36,462 nucleotides of DNA from an uncultured Clostridia bacterium (GCA_937895705.1 CALBKM010000002.1:1-36462), one strand, 5' to 3'. Positions 1 to 9,272 are shown, numbered from the stretch's first letter. Notes: generated from the letters alone by a model not told the origin. Made by a program: numbers and translations.

Positions 1-37
1 GAATTTAGCGAACAGATTAAGCGGGGAGGTTTATATC

Positions 38-406
38 ATGCTTTTTAAAAACGGGTCCGGCTGGAAAGCTTGTTTTGATGAAAATAGCGGAAGATATTTC
101 GGAGAATATGGTGGCTTTCAGGATTATCGCCTGTATGAAATAACAAAAGAAATATTCGACCGTCTTGACAAAAAAATGACAGAAAGTGAAGCGGGCGGCC
201 TTATGTACCAAGGCAGACGCATGTACATGGCTGTTGATGACCGCTGCGGACCTCCTTACACCATTGTTTTCGATGATGACTATAAAAAACTCTGCCCCTG
301 GGCAAACGTCGTAAAAAGCGGAAAGGTCTGGACGGATGAGCTTACCGATGCAGTTGCTGAAATATTTGAATCCGAAAAGGACAACCGCGAACTGAAAAAT
401 AAATAA
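38..406 (+). CDS. Hypothetical protein, 122 aa
   Basis: The start is supported by GGGGAGG nine bases upstream of the ATG. The product is a small acidic soluble protein with no signal peptide or membrane segment, rich in aromatic residues (FGEYGGFQDYRLYE near residues 21-34) and with a charged, Lys/Glu-rich C-terminus. I do not recognise the family. The upstream neighbour is outside the window. Downstream it is followed by a long palindrome rather than by a closely spaced gene, so it probably ends its transcription unit. No function is proposed. Confidence 0.75.
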   Translation: MLFKNGSGWKACFDENSGRYFGEYGGFQDYRLYEITKEIFDRLDKKMTESEAGGLMYQGRRMYMAVDDRCGPPYTIVFDDDYKKLCPWANVVKSGKVWTDELTDAVAEIFESEKDNRELKNK

Positions 407-472
407 TAATTCTTTCAAATTCCAATTTGTCGAGGGCTTGAAATACATATCTTCTCCCCTTCCAAGTACCGA

Positions 473-612
473 CGCCGGGCGAATGCGGAGATTTCCGGAG
501 AGAACCATAAGGAAACATCAGCACTTGGCGAGGTCTTTTCGAGCCTAGTACTGCTATGTTTCCGCATGAGCGAGAGCGGGTTCTCGAGGAAATACTCCGC
601 ATGCGCCCGGCG
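473..612. repeat. Long imperfect palindrome / possible structured RNA (element A)
   Basis: The 140-nt segment folds on itself almost end to end. Paired blocks are 473-481 with 604-612, 483-490 with 595-602, 491-496 with 588-593, 500-506 with 579-585, 511-518 with 556-563, and an apical stem 523-529 with 543-549 (one mismatch). The apical loop, 530-542, is GAGGTCTTTTCGA. Weaker pairing may extend the stem outward (about 461-466 with 617-622). No open reading frame in it looks real. A second, unrelated-stem palindrome at 17136-17386 carries the same GAGGTC-N4/5-CGA apical loop, so the two are probably members of one family (small mobile element or RNA). There is no U-run, so it is not a plain terminator. 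Confidence 0.7.
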
Positions 613-698
613 GACTCTTGGGAAGAAAATAATTACCACTACCCATTTCAACCAAAATGAGGTATAATTACTCTGAGGGATTGAAAGGAGTGGAACGG

Positions 699-926
699 AT
701 GAAGCAGAAGGTACTCTGTAATTGTTGCGGACGAGCCCTTGCGACTTCCGACAGCGGCAAAACCGTGACGGAGGATGCGGTGTATATACGCAAGGAGTGG
801 GGCTATTTTTCCGAAAAAGATTTACAGATTCATCATATTGTAGTGTGTGAGGACTGCTATGATGAATGGATAAAGCAGTTTAAGTTACCTGTGAAGATAG
901 AAAAAAAGCAGGAGGTTTTATGTTAG
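699..926 (+). CDS. Small zinc-ribbon-like protein
   Basis: I chose the ATG at 699 because GAAAGGAG sits just upstream; an in-frame ATG at 657 has no ribosome-binding site. The 75-residue product has two CxxC pairs (CNCC near residues 7-10 and CEDC near 48-51), a spacing suggesting one zinc-binding knuckle pair. It has no membrane segment. Its stop codon overlaps the start of the RNase Z gene by 7 bases, so the two are probably co-translated. The exact family is not recognised. Zinc binding is inferred from the cysteine pairs only. Confidence 0.72.
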   Translation: MKQKVLCNCCGRALATSDSGKTVTEDAVYIRKEWGYFSEKDLQIHHIVVCEDCYDEWIKQFKLPVKIEKKQEVLC

Positions 927-1834
927 AAGTTTGTTTGTTAGGGACCGGCGGAATGATGCCGCTTCCGAATCGTTGGCTCACCGCCCTGATGACCAGGTTA
1001 AACGGCAGCAGTCTGCTGATTGACTGCGGCGAGGGTACCCAGGTGGCGATTCGGGAGAAAGGATGGAGTTTTCATGATATTGATGTGATTTGTTTTACCC
1101 ATTATCATGGGGATCATATCAGCGGTTTGCCGGGATTGTTGTTGTCCATGGGAAATGCAGAACGGAAGGAGCCTGTGACTCTCATCGGACCGAAGGGGTT
1201 GGAACGGGTAGTTGGCGCACTCCGGACCATCGCGCCGGAGCTGCCCTTTGCACTTGAATTTCATGAATTAACCGAGGCGGAGGAGACGATTTTTACCCAC
1301 GGTTATGAAATTGAGGCATATAAAGTAAATCATAACGTGCTCTGTTACGGATATTCCGTAGTGGTACGCCGGGGGGGGCGGTTCTTCCCGGAACGGGCGG
1401 CAGAGAATAACGTTCCACAGAAATATTGGAACCGGTTGCAGAAGGGCGAGACCATTGAAGAAAACGGCGTTTGCTTTACCCCGGATATGGTGCTGGGGCC
1501 GCCGCGAAAGGGTATCCGTCTTGCTTACAGCACAGATACGAGACCGACGAAAAGCATGGTTGCCCACGCCGCAGAAGCAGATTTGTTTATCTGTGAGGGA
1601 ATGTACGGCGAAGACGACAAGATGAATAAAGCTTTGGAACACAAGCACATGACCTTTTATGAAGCGGCAAAGTTGGCGAAAGAGGCGAATGTAAAGGAAC
1701 TGTGGCTGACCCATTACAGCCCGTCCCTCATTCGTCCGGAGGAGTTTATTCCGAAGACCCGGAAGATTTTTCCGGCTACCTATGCGGCGAAGGACGGCAG
1801 AACGGTTGTGTTGGAGTTCGATAAAAACGAATAA
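920..1834 (+). CDS. rnz: Ribonuclease Z (tRNA 3'-processing endonuclease)
   Basis: A metallo-beta-lactamase-fold nuclease that removes the 3' trailer of tRNA precursors. The metal-binding motif HYHGDH is at residues 61-66 followed by ISGLPG, as in RNase Z. Further ligands are expected in the STDTRP segment (near residue 210) and the H of LTHYSP (near residue 265). The 304-residue length is normal for the short bacterial form. AGGAGG precedes the ATG at 920, and the gene overlaps the upstream zinc-ribbon gene. Other MBL phosphodiesterases are possible, but the ELAC-type order of motifs favours RNase Z. Confidence 0.92.
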   Translation: MLEVCLLGTGGMMPLPNRWLTALMTRLNGSSLLIDCGEGTQVAIREKGWSFHDIDVICFTHYHGDHISGLPGLLLSMGNAERKEPVTLIGPKGLERVVGALRTIAPELPFALEFHELTEAEETIFTHGYEIEAYKVNHNVLCYGYSVVVRRGGRFFPERAAENNVPQKYWNRLQKGETIEENGVCFTPDMVLGPPRKGIRLAYSTDTRPTKSMVAHAAEADLFICEGMYGEDDKMNKALEHKHMTFYEAAKLAKEANVKELWLTHYSPSLIRPEEFIPKTRKIFPATYAAKDGRTVVLEFDKNE

Positions 1835-1864
1835 TCCGATTTGCGGCGTGAAGGAGGGATTCTG

Positions 1865-2437
1865 ATGAAGATGAAAAAGAGAATCGTTAGTATCAGCGTG
1901 GTATTGGTGTTGGCGTGCGCCATTGTAGCGTTGTACATGTACATTGACCGCTCCGGGCGGGAGGCAAAAGAGCCGGTAAACACGGTGGCGGAACGGATTC
2001 TTGCCAAAGATCTTACGAACAATTATCCGCCGACTCCGTATTCTGTGGCAGAGCTTTATTGCGGAATTGTGGAATGCATTTACAGTGCGGACACCACAGA
2101 GGACCAGCTGGCGGCACTGGTAAGGAAGGAACAGGAGTTGTTTGATGAGGAGTTTGCGGCACTGAATCCGTATGATTCCCTGCTTGCGGCTACCAAAGAG
2201 GAACTCCAAACGGCAAAAGAAAAGAAGCTTGTTTTTACGGGATACGTTTTGGACAAAGCCAGTAATGTGTCCAAGTGGAAGCATGACGGCAGAGAATATG
2301 CCTCCATTATGTTCCAGTTAATGAGTAAGTCTGATGGAGGAAGCGGCGGAAGTTATCGGAATCTGATTATGAGAAAGGATACCGACGGAAAGTATAAGAT
2401 TTTGGGCTGGGAAACGGCCGACGAGAAAAACGAATAA
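1865..2437 (+). CDS. Membrane-anchored or secreted hypothetical protein
   Basis: The ATG at 1865 is preceded by AAGGAGG with 7-base spacing; an in-frame ATG at 1841 lacks one. The product (190 residues) starts with a basic stretch and one hydrophobic segment (about residues 5-25), which fits an uncleaved anchor or a signal sequence without a clear AxA site. The rest is soluble, with a helical charged region and a C-terminal part (residues 120-185) that reads like an extracytoplasmic beta domain. I do not recognise the family. It lies 30 bases after rnz and may be co-transcribed with it. Confidence 0.75.
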   Translation: MKMKKRIVSISVVLVLACAIVALYMYIDRSGREAKEPVNTVAERILAKDLTNNYPPTPYSVAELYCGIVECIYSADTTEDQLAALVRKEQELFDEEFAALNPYDSLLAATKEELQTAKEKKLVFTGYVLDKASNVSKWKHDGREYASIMFQLMSKSDGGSGGSYRNLIMRKDTDGKYKILGWETADEKNE

Positions 2438-2514
2438 AGCGGACGAAAAGGAAGTCCGGTTGTGATACTATAGGGTGGAGACTGGTGTAATGTGAATTAA
2501 CGGAGGCAAGAATT

Positions 2515-3525
2515 GTGCGAATTTTAGCAATTGAATCATCCTGTGACGAAACCGCGGCAGCGGTGGTAGAGGACGGCCGTAAGGTGCTGTCCAATGTGAT
2601 TTCGTCACAAATCGATATCCATACATTATACGGCGGCGTGGTGCCGGAAATCGCATCCAGAAAGCATACGGAGCGTATTAACAACGTGGTGGATCAGGCG
2701 TTGTCCGAGGCAGGCATGACGCTTTCTGAGGTTGATGCGGTGGCGGTGACCTATGGGCCGGGCTTGGTAGGTGCGCTTTTGGTAGGTGTGGCCCATGCAA
2801 AAGCCCTTGCCTATGCGGCAGGAAAGCCCCTGATCGGAGTACATCACATTGAAGGACATATTTCCGCAAATTACATAGAAAATTTGGATTTGGAGCCGCC
2901 GTTTTTGTGTCTGGTGGTATCCGGCGGTCATACCCATCTGGTTCGTGTGGCGGACTACGGCGAGTATGAGATTTTGGGACGGACTCATGACGATGCGGCG
3001 GGAGAGGCCTTTGATAAAGTGGCCAGAGCCATCGGGCTCGGTTATCCGGGCGGTCCGAAGATTGACAAGTTGTCCAAGGAAGGTAATCCGAAAGCAATCA
3101 CTTTTCCGAAGGGACAAATTGCGGATTCTCCGTATGATTTCAGCTTTAGCGGTGTGAAGTCGGCGGTATTAAATTATTTGAATCAGTCGGCCATGCAAGG
3201 AATTGAAGTTAATCCTGCGGATGTGGCGGCATCCTTCCAGCAGTCGGTAGTGGAGGTGCTGGTGGAAAAAACCATGGCGGCGGTGAAAGCGACCGGCATG
3301 AAGAAGCTGGCTTTGGCCGGCGGTGTGGCATCCAATTCCGCCATTCGCGGGGGGATGGAAGAAGCTTGTAAAAAGGCCGGTATCGAATTGTATCGTCCGT
3401 CACCGATTCTTTGTACGGATAATGCGGCCATGATCGGTGCGGCAGCCTATTATGAGATAAAAAAGGGAGTTCGGCACGGCCTGGATTTGAATGCGGTACC
3501 GAATTTGCAGCTCGGAGAGCGATAA
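2515..3525 (+). CDS. tsaD: tRNA N6-adenosine threonylcarbamoyltransferase TsaD
   Basis: TsaD transfers the threonylcarbamoyl group onto A37 of ANN-decoding tRNAs, working with TsaB, TsaE and TsaC/Sua5. The ASKHA fold signature ESSCDET is at residues 7-13, the metal-binding histidines are in HHIEGH (His111 and His115), SGGHTH follows, and the GGVASNS motif is near residue 265. The length of 336 is standard. Translation begins with GTG at 2515, preceded by GGAGG. ispD follows after 8 bases, so the two are probably in one operon. TsaB and TsaE partners are not in the window. Confidence 0.97.
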   Translation: MRILAIESSCDETAAAVVEDGRKVLSNVISSQIDIHTLYGGVVPEIASRKHTERINNVVDQALSEAGMTLSEVDAVAVTYGPGLVGALLVGVAHAKALAYAAGKPLIGVHHIEGHISANYIENLDLEPPFLCLVVSGGHTHLVRVADYGEYEILGRTHDDAAGEAFDKVARAIGLGYPGGPKIDKLSKEGNPKAITFPKGQIADSPYDFSFSGVKSAVLNYLNQSAMQGIEVNPADVAASFQQSVVEVLVEKTMAAVKATGMKKLALAGGVASNSAIRGGMEEACKKAGIELYRPSPILCTDNAAMIGAAAYYEIKKGVRHGLDLNAVPNLQLGER

Positions 3526-3533
3526 GGAGGAGT

Positions 3534-4292
3534 ATGGCAGCAACGGGGATTGTATTGGCCGGAGGAAAAGGAAGCAGAATGCAAAGCGACGTTCCGAAGC
3601 AGTATATGGAGCTTCTCGGAAAGCCGCTTCTGTATTATTCACTGAAGGCCTTTGAAGAAAGTGATGCAGAGAGTGTTGTGCTGGTGACAGCGGAGGGCGA
3701 TGAGGAGTATTGCAGAAAAGAACTGGTGGAACGGTTTGGGTTTACAAAGGTGATAGGAATCGTTGCCGGTGGCGCGGAACGGTATGAGTCCGTATGGAAT
3801 GGACTGAAGTGTCTGAAAGAAAAGTCGGAAGGGTTTGGAGTATCAGGGGAAATGTCGGGAGAAATCACGGAGAAGGAAGCACCGGGCTACGTTCTGATTC
3901 ATGACGGAGCCAGGCCTTTGGTGACGGCAGAACTCATCAATCGGTTGATTACGGAAACCGAACATTACGGAGCTTGTGTAGCCGGGATGCCTGTAAAGGA
4001 TACCATTCAGATGACGGATGAGAGGGGAACCATTACCCTGACTCCGAAACGGGACAGTCTATGGAGTGCTCAGACGCCGCAAAGTTTCGGCTTTTCTATG
4101 GTGTATAATGCATACGAACGATTGATAAAAGAGCCGGAAATCAATGTAACGGACGACGCCATGGTGGTGGGCTTGTATCATGATATTCCGATTCAGATGG
4201 TGCGGGGAAGTTATACCAACATAAAGGTAACAACACCGGAGGATTTTGTGTTGGCGGAGGCGTTTTTGTTACAGAGAAACAACCGCGGATGA
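3534..4292 (+). CDS. ispD: 2-C-methyl-D-erythritol 4-phosphate cytidylyltransferase IspD
   Basis: IspD joins CTP and MEP to give CDP-methylerythritol in the non-mevalonate isoprenoid pathway. The nucleotide-binding signature LAGGKGSRM is at residues 8-16 with the following PKQY; HDGARPL and the ITLTPKRDSLWSAQTPQ segment also match the family. A stretch of roughly 15 residues (about 98-113, rich in Gly, Ser and Glu) between the ERYESVWNGL helix and VLIHDG is longer than usual and looks like a loop insertion. GGAGG precedes the ATG. The gene follows tsaD directly. Confidence 0.95.
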   Translation: MAATGIVLAGGKGSRMQSDVPKQYMELLGKPLLYYSLKAFEESDAESVVLVTAEGDEEYCRKELVERFGFTKVIGIVAGGAERYESVWNGLKCLKEKSEGFGVSGEMSGEITEKEAPGYVLIHDGARPLVTAELINRLITETEHYGACVAGMPVKDTIQMTDERGTITLTPKRDSLWSAQTPQSFGFSMVYNAYERLIKEPEINVTDDAMVVGLYHDIPIQMVRGSYTNIKVTTPEDFVLAEAFLLQRNNRG

Positions 4293-4322
4293 AGGCCGGG
4301 AGTTCGGCAGAAAGGACGATGT

Positions 4323-7073
4323 ATGGGACAAAAGAAGGTATTGGACTGGCAGTATTATTCGGAGACGGCGGTTCGCTCGGTGGCGGAGGGTATTGTGTTG
4401 CTTCGCAACGAAAACAACGTGTTGCCGTTTCAAAAGGGGGAAAAGGTAGCGATATTCGGAAGAATCCAGCTGGATTATTATAAAAGCGGAACCGGATCCG
4501 GAGGAATGGTAAATGTTTCGCATGTGGTAGGGATTACGGAAGGACTTTTGGAAAGCGGAGACGTAGAGGTAAACCGCGAGTTGTTAAAGGTGTACGAAGA
4601 CTGGTGTATGGAGCATCCCTTTGATTTGGGTACCGGCTGGGGGGCAGAGCCTTGGAGCCAGAAGGAAATGGAGCTATCCGATGCTCTTTGCGAAAAGGCA
4701 GCGTCGGAGTCGGAGGTGGCTCTTGTGATTCTTGGACGTACCGCAGGCGAGGACCAGGATAATCGCGCGGAAAAGGGAGCCTATTTCTTAAGTGATGAGG
4801 AAGAGGAGATGCTTTCCAAGGTGCGGAAGCATTTCAAAAAGATGGTGGTGCTTCTGAATGTGGGCGGTCTGATCGATATGAGCTTTGTAACGAAATACGA
4901 ACCGGAGGCAGTACTGTACGGCTGGCAGGGTGGTATGCTTGGCGGAACCGGTACGGCACAGATTCTTACCGGACAGGTGAGCCCGTCCGGTAAGCTTCCG
5001 GATACCATTGCGTATACCATTGAGGATTACCCTTCTCATCCGTATTTCGGAAGTAGGGAGAGGAATTTCTACACCGAAGATATCTATGTGGGCTATCGTT
5101 ATTTTGAGACCTTTGCCAAGGATAAGGTAATGTATCCCTTCGGCTTCGGTCTGTCCTATACCACCTTTTCCGTGGAGACAAAGTCGGTTTCCGTAGCGAA
5201 GGAGGGTGTGACTTTAGAGGTGGCGGTAACCAATACCGGTGACGTAGCCGGCAAGGAAGTGGTACAAGTATATTGCGAGGCTCCGCAGGGAGTGCTTGGT
5301 AAGCCGGCAAGAGTGCTTTGCGGCTATGAAAAGACAAAAGAACTGGCATTGGGAGAGACACAGATGCTGACGGTGGCTGTAAAGACCGAGGATTTTGCGT
5401 CCTTTGATGATTTCGGTAAGACCGGATATAAGTCCTGCTTTGTGTTGGAAGCGGGCGAATATATTTTCTATGTAGGCGCGGATGTGCGCAGTGCAAAGAA
5501 GGCAGCTTCTACCAATGTACCGGAGACTTATGTGGTGTCCGAGCACGAGCAGGTGTTGGCACCGGATCGTTCCTTTACCCGCATGCTGCCGGAGAAGGAC
5601 GGCTTAGGCTACAAGGTAAGCTTTGAAGAAGTACCGGCGGTGGAACCGCAGGATGAGGTACGCAGAAAAGCCCGTATGCCGAAGGCACTTGCTTACACCG
5701 GTGATAAGGGAATTAAGCTGGCTGACGTGGCAGACGGTAAGGCTTCCATGGATGCGTTTATAGCCCAGTTCTCCGATGAGAATCTGGCTTGTATCATTCG
5801 CGGCGAGGGAATGAGCAGTCCGAAGGTAACGCCGGGTACGGCATCTACCTTCGGCGGCGTAACGGAGGAATTGGCGGCATTCGGCATCCCTTGCGGTTGT
5901 TGTGCGGACGGTCCGGCGGGGATTCGTATGGACTGCGGTACCAAGGCTTTCAGCATTCCGAACGGTACATTGATTGCTTCTACCTTTAACAAGGAATTGA
6001 TTTATGAGCTGTTTACCTGTTTCGGTTTGGAAGCGGCATATCATAAGGTGGATTGTATGCTGGGACCGGGCATGAACCTTCACCGTCATCCGTTGAACGG
6101 ACGTAATTTTGAGTATTTTTCCGAGGATCCGTATTTGACCGGAACTATGGCTACGGCAGAACTTAAGGGCTTTCATTCCGCGGGAGTTACCGGCACGATC
6201 AAGCATTTTTGCGGAAACGACCAGGAGTCCGGACGCCACACCTCGGATTCCGTAATTTCCGAACGCGCCCTTCGCGAGATTTATCTGAAGTGTTTTGAGA
6301 TTGCGGTAAAGGACGGTAAGGCATCGACGATTATGACCACTTACGGTTCTTTAAACGGAGTCTGGACTGCGGGAAATTATGATTTGGCAACGGCACTTTT
6401 ACGTGACGACTGGGGCTTTGACGGCATGGTAATGACCGACTGGTGGGCGGCGATTAATCGCAGAAATCATCCGGTGGACAGGCGTGATTTTGCGGCACTT
6501 GCCATGTCTCAGAACGATGTATATATGGTAACGAGAGACAGTCTGACCCATGACGATAATGTGATGGAATCTCTGGCGGACGGTTCTTTACAGCGTGCGG
6601 AATTACAGAGAAATGCGGCGAATATTTGCCGGTTTATTTTGGGAACCCATGCATTAAAGCGTCTTCGCGGAATCGATGATGAGATTGAACGGGTGAACTA
6701 TCACGCGGAGGATGAAGAGGACGGCGCGAACGGAAGTTACACCTATCATCTCGGGGATTATCTGGAAATTGATTTGACCGGAGTGCACAGTAAAAAGGGA
6801 AGTCATCATACCTTTATGTTAAATGTGGAGGAGGTCACTAAGTATCGCTTTACCTTTACCGCAAGTTCTACGGCCAGCGAACTGGCACAGATGCCGGTAA
6901 CGTTATACTTTATGGGAACGGTTCACGATACCTTTACCTGGCACGGAACCAACGGTGAGCCGCTGTCCTTTACGGGCGAATATATGCTGACCTTCCAACC
7001 GACCAGAGTACGTCTGGCCTTTGGACAGAACGGAATCAATTTTCATAAGATTGTAATTGAAAAGATAAAGTAA
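4323..7073 (+). CDS. Domain-swapped GH3 beta-glycosidase
   Basis: A 916-residue family 3 glycoside hydrolase with its two catalytic domains in reversed order. The (alpha/beta) sandwich domain normally at the C-terminus comes first (about residues 15-250), then a fibronectin III-like domain (about 285-385), then the (alpha/beta)8-type domain (about 480-750). The last carries KHFCGNDQES near 627 and the nucleophile Asp706 in VMTDWW. Residues 790-916 form an extra beta-rich domain, perhaps carbohydrate-binding. There is no signal peptide, so it probably acts on imported xylo- or gluco-oligosaccharides. This permuted layout is known from ruminal Clostridia. Beta-glucosidase and beta-xylosidase activity cannot be separated by eye; the GH120 neighbour favours a role in xylan use. 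Confidence 0.92.
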   Translation: MGQKKVLDWQYYSETAVRSVAEGIVLLRNENNVLPFQKGEKVAIFGRIQLDYYKSGTGSGGMVNVSHVVGITEGLLESGDVEVNRELLKVYEDWCMEHPFDLGTGWGAEPWSQKEMELSDALCEKAASESEVALVILGRTAGEDQDNRAEKGAYFLSDEEEEMLSKVRKHFKKMVVLLNVGGLIDMSFVTKYEPEAVLYGWQGGMLGGTGTAQILTGQVSPSGKLPDTIAYTIEDYPSHPYFGSRERNFYTEDIYVGYRYFETFAKDKVMYPFGFGLSYTTFSVETKSVSVAKEGVTLEVAVTNTGDVAGKEVVQVYCEAPQGVLGKPARVLCGYEKTKELALGETQMLTVAVKTEDFASFDDFGKTGYKSCFVLEAGEYIFYVGADVRSAKKAASTNVPETYVVSEHEQVLAPDRSFTRMLPEKDGLGYKVSFEEVPAVEPQDEVRRKARMPKALAYTGDKGIKLADVADGKASMDAFIAQFSDENLACIIRGEGMSSPKVTPGTASTFGGVTEELAAFGIPCGCCADGPAGIRMDCGTKAFSIPNGTLIASTFNKELIYELFTCFGLEAAYHKVDCMLGPGMNLHRHPLNGRNFEYFSEDPYLTGTMATAELKGFHSAGVTGTIKHFCGNDQESGRHTSDSVISERALREIYLKCFEIAVKDGKASTIMTTYGSLNGVWTAGNYDLATALLRDDWGFDGMVMTDWWAAINRRNHPVDRRDFAALAMSQNDVYMVTRDSLTHDDNVMESLADGSLQRAELQRNAANICRFILGTHALKRLRGIDDEIERVNYHAEDEEDGANGSYTYHLGDYLEIDLTGVHSKKGSHHTFMLNVEEVTKYRFTFTASSTASELAQMPVTLYFMGTVHDTFTWHGTNGEPLSFTGEYMLTFQPTRVRLAFGQNGINFHKIVIEKIK

Positions 7074-7102
7074 GACAAATTTATTATACGAGGAGGTTTG
7101 TT

Positions 7103-9127
7103 ATGGAGTATCATGTAGCGAAAACAGGAAATGACGCAGCGTTAGGAACCGCGGAACAGCCGTTTTTAACCATTTCTCATGCAGCTAAGGCGGCTGTGGC
7201 CGGAGATACGGTTACGGTACATGCCGGTGTGTACAGAGAATGGGTACGTCCGGAAAACGGCGGAACCGAGGCTGCAAGAATCGTGTACCGGTCGGCCGGT
7301 GACGGAGAGGTAGTAATCAGCGGTGCGGAGCAGGTGAAGGATTGGAAAAACGAAGGCGGTCAGGTATGGAGTACCGAAGTAGACAACAGCTTATTTACGG
7401 ACCGCAATCCGTTCAAGGAAGATTTGTACGGTGACTGGCTGTTTAAGGGCGCCTTTGTACCGCATCTTGGTGATGTGTATTTGAATAAATTGCCGATGTA
7501 TGAGGCAGAATCCGTAGAAAAGCTGACGAACCCGGAGGTTTGGCCGCAGGCAAAGTATTCGGAGGAATCAAAGCTTGTTTGGTATGCGGAAGCAGGAGAG
7601 AAAACTACAAAGATTTGGGCAAATTTCGGAGATGCGGACCCGACCAAGGAAGACGTAGAAATTACGGTGCGTCCGTTTTGCTTTTGGCCGGAAAAGACAG
7701 GTCTCAACTATATTACCGTAAAGGGCTTTACCATTTGTCAGGGCGCTCCGCAGTGGGCTCCGCCGACGGCACTTCAGGAGGGCCTTATCGGACCGCACTG
7801 GAGTAAGGGCTGGATTATCGAGGATAACGAGATTTTCGGGTCCAAGTGTGTCGGTGTCAGCCTTGGTAAGGATATCAGTACCGGTCACAACGAGTGGTCC
7901 GACGGCAAGGGAAAGGGCGGTACCCAGAGAGAGCAGGAGGTTATTTTCAGAGCTCTTCACGGGAACTGGCATAAGGACTTTATCGGCAGTCATATGGTAC
8001 GCAACAACGTGATTCATGATTGTGAGCAGGCCGGCGTGGTAGGTCATTTGGGCGGTGCCTTCAGTACCATTACCGGAAATACCATTTACAGAATTCATCA
8101 TAAGCGTGTGTTCCATGGTGCGGAAGTGGCAGGTATTAAGCTTCATGCATCTTTGGACACTCAGATTACGAATAACAAGATTTACGGTTGCTATCGTGCG
8201 GTATGGCTGGACTGGCAGGCACAGGGTACCCGTATCAGCAGAAATGTGTTCTTTGACAACCTTTCCGAGGACTTCTTTGTGGAAGTATGTCACGGACCGT
8301 ATTTGGTGGACCACAACTTGTTCCTGTCTCCGATGAACTTCAGAAATATGGCCCAAGGTGGTGCATTTGTACATAATCTGTTTGCAGGCAGAATTTTGCC
8401 GAAGGAAGAGCTGGGCCGTTCAACACCGTATCATTTCCCGCACGAGACTGCGATGGCAGGATACAACAATTTCTCCGGCGGAGACGACCGTTATGTCAAT
8501 AACCTGTTCTTAGGTGACGGCGATAAGGACGTAAAGCCGATGACTTTCTTCGAGCATTTGCCGCTTCCGGAGCGTAAGGAACGAGAGGACGGCGGTCCGG
8601 TGATGGATGGTGTGCCGGCGGATTCTATCTGCTATTTGCATCCGGCGGGACTTTCCTGCTACGACAAGTATCCGACCGGTGATGAGAAGATGCCGTGGGA
8701 GTACACGGAAGAGGAGCGTAAGGAGCGTATCGAGAAGTACGGCAGTATTTTCCCGTTAGGTCGTTGGGCAATTCCGGTGCAGATTAAGGGAAATGCATAT
8801 TTCGGCGGAGCTGTAGGCTGCTCTCATGAACCGGAAGCAAAGGTATGTGCAGAGCCGGGCATTACGGTAACGGTTTCCGAGGATAAGAAGAGCGTAAAGG
8901 TATGTATTAAAAATGCAGACCTGCTGGGCGGAGAAGGTTCTGAGCTGTTATCCGCAGATACCCTCGGTACATCCTATCATGCGGAAATGGCATACGAGAA
9001 TCCGGACGGTACCAACATCGTATTTGATACGGATTTCTTCGGCAAGAAGCGTCCGGCAGGCAATGTTACTCCGGGACCGTTCGAGGTGATGGGTGATGTG
9101 AAGACGGATGCGGAGTTTGAATTGTAA
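7103..9127 (+). CDS. GH120 beta-xylosidase (right-handed beta-helix)
   Basis: A 674-residue cytoplasmic protein that, from memory of the family, aligns closely along its length with the GH120 beta-xylosidase XylC of Thermoanaerobacterium. Shared landmarks are the N-terminal MEYHVAKTG, VHAGVYREWV, WAPPTA, IIEDNEIF, GHLGG, AGIKLHA and HGPYLVDHN. The expected nucleophile is Asp370 (in WLDWQAQGTR) and the acid/base is Glu394 (in FVEVCHG), with nearly the same spacing as in XylC. It would release xylose from short xylo-oligosaccharides. GAGGAGG precedes the ATG, and it follows GH3 by 29 bases, so they form one operon. A generic parallel-beta-helix annotation (pectate-lyase-like) would be too vague. 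Confidence 0.9.
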   Translation: MEYHVAKTGNDAALGTAEQPFLTISHAAKAAVAGDTVTVHAGVYREWVRPENGGTEAARIVYRSAGDGEVVISGAEQVKDWKNEGGQVWSTEVDNSLFTDRNPFKEDLYGDWLFKGAFVPHLGDVYLNKLPMYEAESVEKLTNPEVWPQAKYSEESKLVWYAEAGEKTTKIWANFGDADPTKEDVEITVRPFCFWPEKTGLNYITVKGFTICQGAPQWAPPTALQEGLIGPHWSKGWIIEDNEIFGSKCVGVSLGKDISTGHNEWSDGKGKGGTQREQEVIFRALHGNWHKDFIGSHMVRNNVIHDCEQAGVVGHLGGAFSTITGNTIYRIHHKRVFHGAEVAGIKLHASLDTQITNNKIYGCYRAVWLDWQAQGTRISRNVFFDNLSEDFFVEVCHGPYLVDHNLFLSPMNFRNMAQGGAFVHNLFAGRILPKEELGRSTPYHFPHETAMAGYNNFSGGDDRYVNNLFLGDGDKDVKPMTFFEHLPLPERKEREDGGPVMDGVPADSICYLHPAGLSCYDKYPTGDEKMPWEYTEEERKERIEKYGSIFPLGRWAIPVQIKGNAYFGGAVGCSHEPEAKVCAEPGITVTVSEDKKSVKVCIKNADLLGGEGSELLSADTLGTSYHAEMAYENPDGTNIVFDTDFFGKKRPAGNVTPGPFEVMGDVKTDAEFEL

Positions 9128-9139
9128 GGAAAAAAGAGA

Positions 9140-9272
9140 TTGCAAAAATAAAAGAGATATGATAAACTAAAATCAGAAAAAGGAACAACCGCCCACAAGG
9201 TGGGTTGACCTTGCGATTAGAGTTAGAAATACCACCCTATCAACCGGCCAAAGTTAAGAGGGTGGTTTTTCT
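9140..9272 (+). ncRNA. Probable type I antitoxin RNA with its promoter
   Basis: A candidate promoter (TTGCAA at 9140-9145, TAAACT at 9163-9168, 17-bp spacer) would start a roughly 100-nt RNA near 9175, ending at the terminator hairpin 9225-9272. It runs toward and past the 3' end of the minus-strand toxin gene, so the two RNAs would be complementary over the shared terminator region. Its 5' part contains a small hairpin (CCCAC/GTGGG) and the 14-mer GGTGGGTTGACCTT (9199-9212), which is repeated in inverted orientation at 9404-9417 in the toxin leader. Convergent toxin and antisense RNAs with a shared terminator are typical of Firmicutes type I systems. The promoter is weak, so this is inference. 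Confidence 0.45.
9225..9272. terminator. Bidirectional intrinsic terminator
   Basis: The stem ACCACCCT (9231-9238) pairs with AGGGTGGT (9259-9266). It is flanked by AGAAAT on one side and TTTTTCT on the other, giving a U-run for plus-strand transcripts and a weaker one for minus-strand transcripts. It would end the antitoxin RNA (and any read-through from GH120) and also the toxin mRNA arriving from the right. Confidence 0.75.

Noticed and set aside
1268..2284. 338-codon open frame on the minus strand
   Set aside because: It lies opposite rnz and the next gene, has no ribosome-binding site, and its translation is low-complexity with many Arg, His and Phe; a shadow of G/C-biased codon use on the other strand.
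5604..6239. 211-codon minus-strand frame inside the GH3 gene
   Set aside because: Antisense to a clear enzyme domain and without expression signals. The same reasoning applies to the minus-strand frames at 7568-8374 and 20421-21065.
7103..9127. Pectate lyase
   Set aside because: The beta-helix shape is shared, but the landmarks and the Asp/Glu pair fit the GH120 xylosidase family much better, as does the gene context.
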